Shown here one piece after another: positions 59,007 through 64,000 of a DNA stretch of 64,000 nucleotides. The position numbers were made by a program, and so were the translations under genes. The notes beneath the pieces are model-generated. The model did no database searches, had not been told where the DNA came from, and was given only the letters and a program-made list of their open reading frames with translations. Numbering within the stretch: position 1 is the stretch's first letter; every line of letters begins with the position of its first letter. The DNA is from Leptospirillum sp. (lineage in GTDB: Bacteria; Nitrospirota; Leptospirillia; Leptospirillales; Leptospirillaceae), in assembly GCA_027315205.1 (NCBI GenBank), contig DAHUYM010000005.1:71638-135637 (forward strand), written 5' to 3'.

Positions 59007-60330
59007 GTACGAGAATGGAGGGGGATGCGAGGCTTCCCCGAATCTTCAGATCGTTTCCCACCCCCGTAATCCCCTTGTAGATGGAGTCGAGGTTCCCTGC
59101 AATGGTCAGTTCCGTCACGGGTCCGGAAATCTCTCCGTTCTCGATCCAGAACCCGAAGGCCCCGCGCGAATAATCTCCGTTGACCGTGTTGACACCGAAA
59201 CCGATGAGCTCCGTCACGTAGAGACCGGTCCCGACGGCCTTTATCAGCGATTCCTTGGAGCTTTCCCCGGAAGCGACCAGGATGTTCGACACCCCGACCT
59301 GCGGGACATCCCCCAACGAGCGGACGGCGTTTCCTGTCGAGGGCCGACCGAGCTTTCGGCCCGAATAGGAATCGAACAGGAAGGTCTTCAGGACCCCGCG
59401 CTCGACGAGAGCCTTGGGGGCGGTCGAAATCCCCTCACCGTCGAAAGGACGGCTTCCGAATCCGCCGTATAGCCAGGGGTCTTCGCGGATGGTCAGCAAG
59501 GGACTCGCGACGTCGGTTCCTTCCCGTCCTTTGAGGTAGGTGGCGTTTCGGTAGAGGGCATACCCCGAAAGCGCCCCGACAAGATGGGATACGAGCGACC
59601 GGGCCGTTTCCGGATCGAACAGGACCGGACAGGTCACCGTCCGGGGACGCTTCGGGTGAAGTCGGGAGAGAGCCCGTTTCGCCGCATGACGGCCCACTTC
59701 TTCGGGATGCGGCAGCCCCTTGAACGTATGGGACTGCTCGTACCAGTAATCCCTCTCCATGGAATCGCCGTCCTGTGCGATGACCGAGCACGAAACACCA
59801 TAAAGGCTCCTCCCGTAGGTTCCCGAGAACCCCTCGGAATTTACGAGCGCCCTGTGGGATACGGTCGTCTGGAACTCGGCACCTTCGGAATTACGGATCC
59901 TCGAATCTTCCCCGAATGCCGCGCGTTCGGCCTCCAATGCCAGCCGAATCCTTTCGTCCTGGCTTAGTTCGGTCAAATCTTCCAAAATGCCGAACGATTT
60001 CCAGTCCGCCCCGGGAGTCCCGGGTGTTCCGGGAAGTCCGTTGAACGGATCCGGAGCCGTTTCCCGGGCCAACGCCACGGCTTCCCGGGCCAGGCGGTCG
60101 AGAGATTCCCGGGCGAGGTCCCCTGTCGAGATCAGGGCCTGGGAACGGCCATTGAACACCCGGAGGCCGATACCGCGGCTCCGCGTCCTGTGTACTTTTT
60201 CGACCTCCCCCTTCCGGACCGCCACCGACAGGTCGTCGGAGGACAGGAACAAGGCCTCGGACGCCGTTGCTCCGTAATGGGCCGCACGCTCGACGACAAA
60301 GTCCAGAAGCCCGAGAAATTCGTCTTTCAT
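58981..60330 (-). CDS. pmbA: Metalloprotease TldE/PmbA
   Basis: A 449-aa protein from the ATG at 60330, overlapping the tldD stop. VAVRKGEVEKVHRTRSRGIGLRVFNG, TGNAVRSLGDVPQVGVSNI, and VTELIGFGVNTVNGDYSRGAFGFWIENGEI are the PmbA signatures. TldE lacks the zinc motif and forms the barrel-shaped heterodimer with TldD that degrades unfolded peptides and matures some ribosomal peptides (microcin B17, CcdA degradation in E. coli). I see no RiPP precursor in the window. Confidence 0.94.
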   Translation of the reverse strand: MKDEFLGLLDFVVERAAHYGATASEALFLSSDDLSVAVRKGEVEKVHRTRSRGIGLRVFNGRSQALISTGDLARESLDRLAREAVALARETAPDPFNGLPGTPGTPGADWKSFGILEDLTELSQDERIRLALEAERAAFGEDSRIRNSEGAEFQTTVSHRALVNSEGFSGTYGRSLYGVSCSVIAQDGDSMERDYWYEQSHTFKGLPHPEEVGRHAAKRALSRLHPKRPRTVTCPVLFDPETARSLVSHLVGALSGYALYRNATYLKGREGTDVASPLLTIREDPWLYGGFGSRPFDGEGISTAPKALVERGVLKTFLFDSYSGRKLGRPSTGNAVRSLGDVPQVGVSNILVASGESSKESLIKAVGTGLYVTELIGFGVNTVNGDYSRGAFGFWIENGEISGPVTELTIAGNLDSIYKGITGVGNDLKIRGSLASPSILVHEMRVGGA

Positions 60331-61787
60331 GCCGTCCCTCCCACTGTCAGTTCCTCGATACGCAGGGTCGGAAGTCCCACCCCGACCGGTACGGACTGGC
60401 CATCCTTGCCGCATGTCCCGACCCCCGGATCGAGCGCCAGGTCGGAACCGACCATGGTTACCCGCGTCAGGACATCCGGACCGTTTCCGATCAGGGTCGC
60501 TCCACGGACAGGATACTGGATTTTCCCGTCCTCCACCCAGTAGGCTTCCGACGTCGAAAAAACGAACTTGCCGGACGTGATGTCGACCTGTCCTCCTCCG
60601 AAGTTCACCGCATACAGCCCTTTTTCGAGGGACCGGATGATTTCCTCCGGGTCCGATTCGCCGGCGAGCATGACCGTGTTCGTCATCCGTGGCATCGGAA
60701 CATGGGCATAGGATTCCCTCCGTCCGTTTCCCGTCGGCGACATCCCCATGAGCCGGGCGTTGAGGCGGTCCTGAAGGTATCCTTTCAAGATCCCGTTTTC
60801 GATCAGGACAGTCCGCTGGGTGGGGGTGCCCTCGTCGTCCACGTTCAGGGATCCCCGACGATACGAGAGGGTTCCATCGTCGACGATCGTGCAAAGGGGC
60901 GACGCCACGCGTTCCCCGATACGTCCGGAAAAGGCGCTCGTGCCCTTCCGGTTGAAATCACCCTCCAGTCCATGTCCGATCGCCTCGTGGAGAAGAATGC
61001 CGGGCCATCCGGGACCCAGAACGACCGGCATCGTCCCCGTCGGACAGGGCCTGGCGGAAAGGTTCACGATGGCCTGCCGTGCCGCTTCCCTGGCCGCATG
61101 CGCCACCTTGTCGCCCGTCACTTCGGAGAAGGGAATCCGGCCGCCGTAACCGTAGGAACCGGTCTGGCGCTGTCCCTTCTCCTCCGCGATGACCGTGACG
61201 TTTACCCGGATGAGCGGCAAACGGTCGACCGCGAGATGGCCGTCTTTCCGGACCACCATGATGTGCTTCATCTCGGTGGACACCGACACCATCACCTGGG
61301 AAATCCTGGGGTCCACGCTCCGGGCGATTCGGTCGGCCTCGACCAGAAGGTCCTTTTTTTCGGGAACCGGTACGTCGAGTTCCTCTTCCCCGACGGGGTA
61401 GAGGGAATGGGTACGAAGAGGACTCCCGGAAATCCGCACAACCCCTCCCGAAGCCGAATCGAGGGAAATCGCGCGGGCCGTCCGGACAATGTCCTTGAGT
61501 GTTTCGGGACGGACCTCTTCGGTCATTGCGTAGCCGGTTTTCTCACCCGAAATGACCCGGGCTCCAACCCCCTGGGAAACATGCAACCCCCCTTTTTTCA
61601 CGATCCCTTCCTCGAGACTGAGTGTCCGGGCGGTCGTATATTCGAAATACAGGTCCGCATCGTCCACCGACTTCGATACGGCAGGACCCATGACATCCTC
61701 GAGAAGCCCCTCGTGGGTTCCGAACCGGCTCTCGAAAAACCGCACGAGGCCTTTATTGTCCTGACCGTCCATCTCCATGTCTCCCAT
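60327..61787 (-). CDS. tldD: Zinc metalloprotease TldD
   Basis: A 486-aa protein. The zinc motif is HEAIGHGLEGD (HExxxH). VNFGGGQVDITSGKFVFSTSEAYWVEDGKI and GSDLALDPGVGTCGKDGQSVPVGVGLPTLRI (with the third ligand Cys) follow. It is the catalytic partner of TldE, encoded next to it with a 4-base overlap. The first 10 residues are non-conserved and a later ATG (M6) is possible. Confidence 0.96.
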   Translation of the reverse strand: MGDMEMDGQDNKGLVRFFESRFGTHEGLLEDVMGPAVSKSVDDADLYFEYTTARTLSLEEGIVKKGGLHVSQGVGARVISGEKTGYAMTEEVRPETLKDIVRTARAISLDSASGGVVRISGSPLRTHSLYPVGEEELDVPVPEKKDLLVEADRIARSVDPRISQVMVSVSTEMKHIMVVRKDGHLAVDRLPLIRVNVTVIAEEKGQRQTGSYGYGGRIPFSEVTGDKVAHAAREAARQAIVNLSARPCPTGTMPVVLGPGWPGILLHEAIGHGLEGDFNRKGTSAFSGRIGERVASPLCTIVDDGTLSYRRGSLNVDDEGTPTQRTVLIENGILKGYLQDRLNARLMGMSPTGNGRRESYAHVPMPRMTNTVMLAGESDPEEIIRSLEKGLYAVNFGGGQVDITSGKFVFSTSEAYWVEDGKIQYPVRGATLIGNGPDVLTRVTMVGSDLALDPGVGTCGKDGQSVPVGVGLPTLRIEELTVGGTA

Positions 61788-61952
61788 TTGTCCTGTGTCC
61801 TTTCACTTGAAAATTGCCGGGCACTCAGCGATGATTAACCCATAGATCACATTTATTGAATAAAAAAGTTTCTGCCACCAGATGCATCCATAGCCAGAGC
61901 GAGGAGCCTGCCCATCGAGCGCAAAAAACCGTCCGGACTGCATGGTTCCCTG

Positions 61953-62996
61953 ATGGAAAAAGGGGTTTCCGAGAAAATATTTCCCGGAGGCATCCTTCTC
62001 TGGGGGAACGAAAACACAATTCTGGGAACCGACATGGCGGGGCTCACACGTACCGACATCCCGGGGGCCCAAGCGGTCGGCCAGGACACCGTTTTCGATC
62101 TGGCTTCGCTCACCAAGCCCCTCGTAACGGCCGGTCTCTCGCTCCTCCTTTCGGCCGAAGGCCTCCTCGACCTCGATTCGCCGATCTCCCGCCACCTGCC
62201 CGAAACGTCCGGGACTCACCTCGGGAACGTGCCTTTTCACAGGCTTCTTTCCCATTCCGCGGGGCTCACGCCCTGGGCGCCCCTGTTTCGGGAAATTCCG
62301 GCCGAACCCGCCCGAACGCTAAGGACCCGGCTCCTCGAGGGGATTCTTGCCCTGGAACCGGCCTACCAGGCCGGAACCGGCTCCCAATACAGCGATTTCG
62401 GGTACATCCTCGCCGGATGGATTCTGGAGCTCCTCGGAGGGGCTCCTTTGGATGTGCTGTTTTCGAACCGCATCCAGAAGCCTCTGGGTATTTCCGATTC
62501 CGGCTTCCGGCCGGCAGACTCGGCCTCCCCCCTTTACGGCCGCACCTTCGCAGCGACGGAAATCGACCCCGGAACCGACACGCCGTTCGTCGGCGTGGTG
62601 CACGACGAACATGCCCGGCTTCTCGGCGGCGTTTCGGGACACGCGGGATTGTTCGCAACGGCCGAGGCCGTATGGGGACTCTCCCGAGCCTGGATGATCC
62701 CCGGGATGCTGTATCCCCCAAAAGGGCTCGAACGGTTTCTCGCCCGGCAAGATGGAACGCCATGGACTCTCGGGTGGGACACCCCGACGCCCGGTTCGTC
62801 CTCCGGGGATCTCTTTTCGCCGAATTCGATCGGTCATCTCGGGTATACCGGGACATCGGTCTGGATCGACCGGGAACGCATGAATATCATAATCCTTCTG
62901 ACCCACCGGGTACACCCCGTCCGGACCAATAACCGCATCCGGGATTTCCGTCCGATCGTCCACAACCGTGTCATGTCGGAGGGCTTCGCCCGATGA
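61953..62996 (+). CDS. Beta-lactamase-related serine hydrolase (class C / esterase type)
   Basis: A 347-aa protein. FDLASLTKPLVTAGLSLLL carries the nucleophile and base in SLTK (S-x-x-K). YSD in GTGSQYSDFGYILAGWILE stands at the Y-x-N position, as in many esterase-type members. GHLGYTGTSVW is the third box (H/K-T-G form). There is no signal peptide at this ATG. No ribosome binding site precedes it; a GCGAGGAG sequence 45 bases upstream suggests the true start may be a non-ATG codon near 61909, which would add about 15 residues. It could be an esterase, a D-aminopeptidase or a penicillin-binding protein. Confidence 0.82.
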   Translation: MEKGVSEKIFPGGILLWGNENTILGTDMAGLTRTDIPGAQAVGQDTVFDLASLTKPLVTAGLSLLLSAEGLLDLDSPISRHLPETSGTHLGNVPFHRLLSHSAGLTPWAPLFREIPAEPARTLRTRLLEGILALEPAYQAGTGSQYSDFGYILAGWILELLGGAPLDVLFSNRIQKPLGISDSGFRPADSASPLYGRTFAATEIDPGTDTPFVGVVHDEHARLLGGVSGHAGLFATAEAVWGLSRAWMIPGMLYPPKGLERFLARQDGTPWTLGWDTPTPGSSSGDLFSPNSIGHLGYTGTSVWIDRERMNIIILLTHRVHPVRTNNRIRDFRPIVHNRVMSEGFAR

Positions 62997-63077
62997 AGAC
63001 AAAGTCCCTTACGCCGGAGTTCCCTGTTCCGGGAAAACGGGCATGATGACGGATTCCGGCGTTCGAAAGGGATCTCC

Positions 63078-64000
63078 ATGAAACGCTCACGCGTCCGGTG
63101 GATTTGGAGCGTTCCTGTATTCCTGGCGCTGATCTCCGTGGCTCTCTTCATCCGTGCCGCAGGAGAGAAAGGAACCCTCGAACGGGAACGGTCGAGCTTG
63201 AGCCATGTGTCCTTCGACCTGATTTCGATCGAGCGTTCCCTTCTGGCCGTCGACCGTGCATTGACCCAGTTCCCTCCCGCACCTCAAAGGATGATCGCAG
63301 GATTTCTGGCCCAGGGGAAAGCCACCCTTTCCGACATCCTCATAAGCCGCCCTTTTCCCCTCGAACGGTCCGAAAACCGCTTCAAGGTACTATCGGAACG
63401 CTTCGGAATGCTCGAACGGTCCGTCTCCCGTCCTCCATCCGAATCCCCGCTGACCCCCGACAGTCGACTGGCCTCCTTCGCGGTGAGGGCCATCACCCCA
63501 CTCCTCGTCGAAGCCGCGGTTTCTTCGCGGAAACTGTCGGAGGAAGAATCCCGTCTCGATCTCGTTTCCCTTGGGGCGTTCGCCGGTCTCGCGGTCTCGC
63601 TTCTGACCATGCTGTTCCTCTTCCGGATCGATTTCCTTACCCGGCGAGTGTCCCACCTGGCCGACAGGATCGGAACAGTGCTGGATCAATCGGAGAATGA
63701 AATCTATCTGATCGATGCCAGGGGAAACGCCATCCGCCATGCCAACAGGGGCGCCCTCATAAATCAGAAAACGACCCCGGACCAGCTCTTCGGGTCGACG
63801 TTCCAGTCCGTGGTGGCCCCCGGACACGAATCCGAAATCGAATCCGTTCTGCAGAAAGCGAAGGAATCGCCCAATCGTACGTTTCCCATCGAAACGATCC
63901 TCAGGAGAGCGGACAAGACGACCTATCCCGTCGACGGCACGGTCGTGTTCGACGGAAAAGAAGTTCCCCCCGTCCTTATCCTCATTCTCCGGGACATCAC
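63078..64000 (+). CDS. Membrane-anchored PAS sensor protein (3' truncated by window)
   Basis: At least 307 codons are open from the ATG at 63078 (AAAGGG upstream) to the window end. TM1 is about residues 8-25 (WIWSVPVFLALISVALFI), a periplasmic helical domain of about 140 residues follows, TM2 is near 175-192 (GAFAGLAVSLLTMLFLF), then a PAS domain from about residue 205 (IGTVLDQSENEIYLIDARG ... VVAPGHESEIE ... PVLILILRDIT). The output module (kinase, GGDEF or other) lies outside. The SERx-type periplasmic helices suggest a four-helix sensor. Confidence 0.8.
   Translation, partial: MKRSRVRWIWSVPVFLALISVALFIRAAGEKGTLERERSSLSHVSFDLISIERSLLAVDRALTQFPPAPQRMIAGFLAQGKATLSDILISRPFPLERSENRFKVLSERFGMLERSVSRPPSESPLTPDSRLASFAVRAITPLLVEAAVSSRKLSEEESRLDLVSLGAFAGLAVSLLTMLFLFRIDFLTRRVSHLADRIGTVLDQSENEIYLIDARGNAIRHANRGALINQKTTPDQLFGSTFQSVVAPGHESEIESVLQKAKESPNRTFPIETILRRADKTTYPVDGTVVFDGKEVPPVLILILRDI

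Overview
The window is chromosomal DNA of a Gram-negative bacterium with moderately high GC (roughly 55-60 percent by eye). Gram-negative character is shown by lipoproteins with lipoboxes, several outer-membrane beta-barrel candidates, a FadL/OmpP1-type protein, TatB/TatC, RseP and a Spy/CpxP-like periplasmic protein. The gene mix (cytochrome bd oxidase, PEP synthase next to a sigma54 activator, many secreted Cys-, Ser- and Thr-rich proteins, an isoprenoid/fatty-acid super-operon) suggests a Nitrospirota-type organism such as Leptospirillum. That placement is an inference from family content and was not tested. I see no insertion sequence, phage, CRISPR array or rRNA.

Layout. (1) 1-3617, plus: 3' end of metG, then tatD, a GNAT acetyltransferase, a YacP-like NYN nuclease and an amino-acid permease. 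(2) 3691-7948, plus: four secreted proteins (three lipoproteins, one small barrel). (3) 8061-10019, plus: an APC permease with a C-terminal UspA-like domain. (4) 10365-13292, minus: cydA-cydB and a very short cydX, with a small frameshifted remnant downstream; then an NCS1 permease on minus (13604-15013). (5) 15137-20492, plus: a 60-aa membrane protein, a GDPD-like pseudoenzyme overlapping der, and a Spy-like protein followed by an OmpR-type response regulator and a histidine kinase. (6) 20493-20997: a non-coding stretch crowded with inverted repeats, then ppsA and a sensor-less sigma54 activator on minus. (7) 24475-31218: a looser, partly AT-rich accessory stretch with membrane or exported proteins of unknown function, a DUF2844 protein, an orphan gene, mpg, a 33-aa Lys/Ala/Thr-rich peptide gene with complete signals, a broken small exported gene, a TMEM175-like channel, a SnoaL-like protein and a tRNA-Ala(CGC). 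(8) 31276-32950, minus: purM-purN. (9) 33264-35496, plus: a Cys-rich exported protein and a FadL-like barrel.

(10) 35593-57433, minus: about 22 kb of genes all in one direction, many overlapping by ATGA or a few bases: radA, tsaB, rimI, ydcH-like, tatB, tatC, uppP, fhs, a FlgT-C/propeller exported protein, uppS, cdsA, dxr, rseP, ispG, proS, yceD, rpmF, plsX, fabH, fabD, fabG, acpP, fabF, rnc. Together these cover MEP-pathway isoprenoid synthesis, undecaprenyl carrier synthesis and recycling, phospholipid and fatty-acid synthesis, and envelope quality control. (11) 57572-64000: a barrel protein (plus), a LOG-family protein and the TldD/TldE protease pair (minus), a serine beta-lactamase-like hydrolase (plus), and the 5' part of a PAS sensor gene cut by the window end.

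The observations I would follow first are the multi-hairpin region at 20510-20950, the 33-aa basic peptide gene at 28998, the broken gene or 20-residue hydrophobic peptide at 29171-29548, the GDPD pseudoenzyme coupled to der, the prolyl-tRNA synthetase lacking its editing insertion, and the short cydX.
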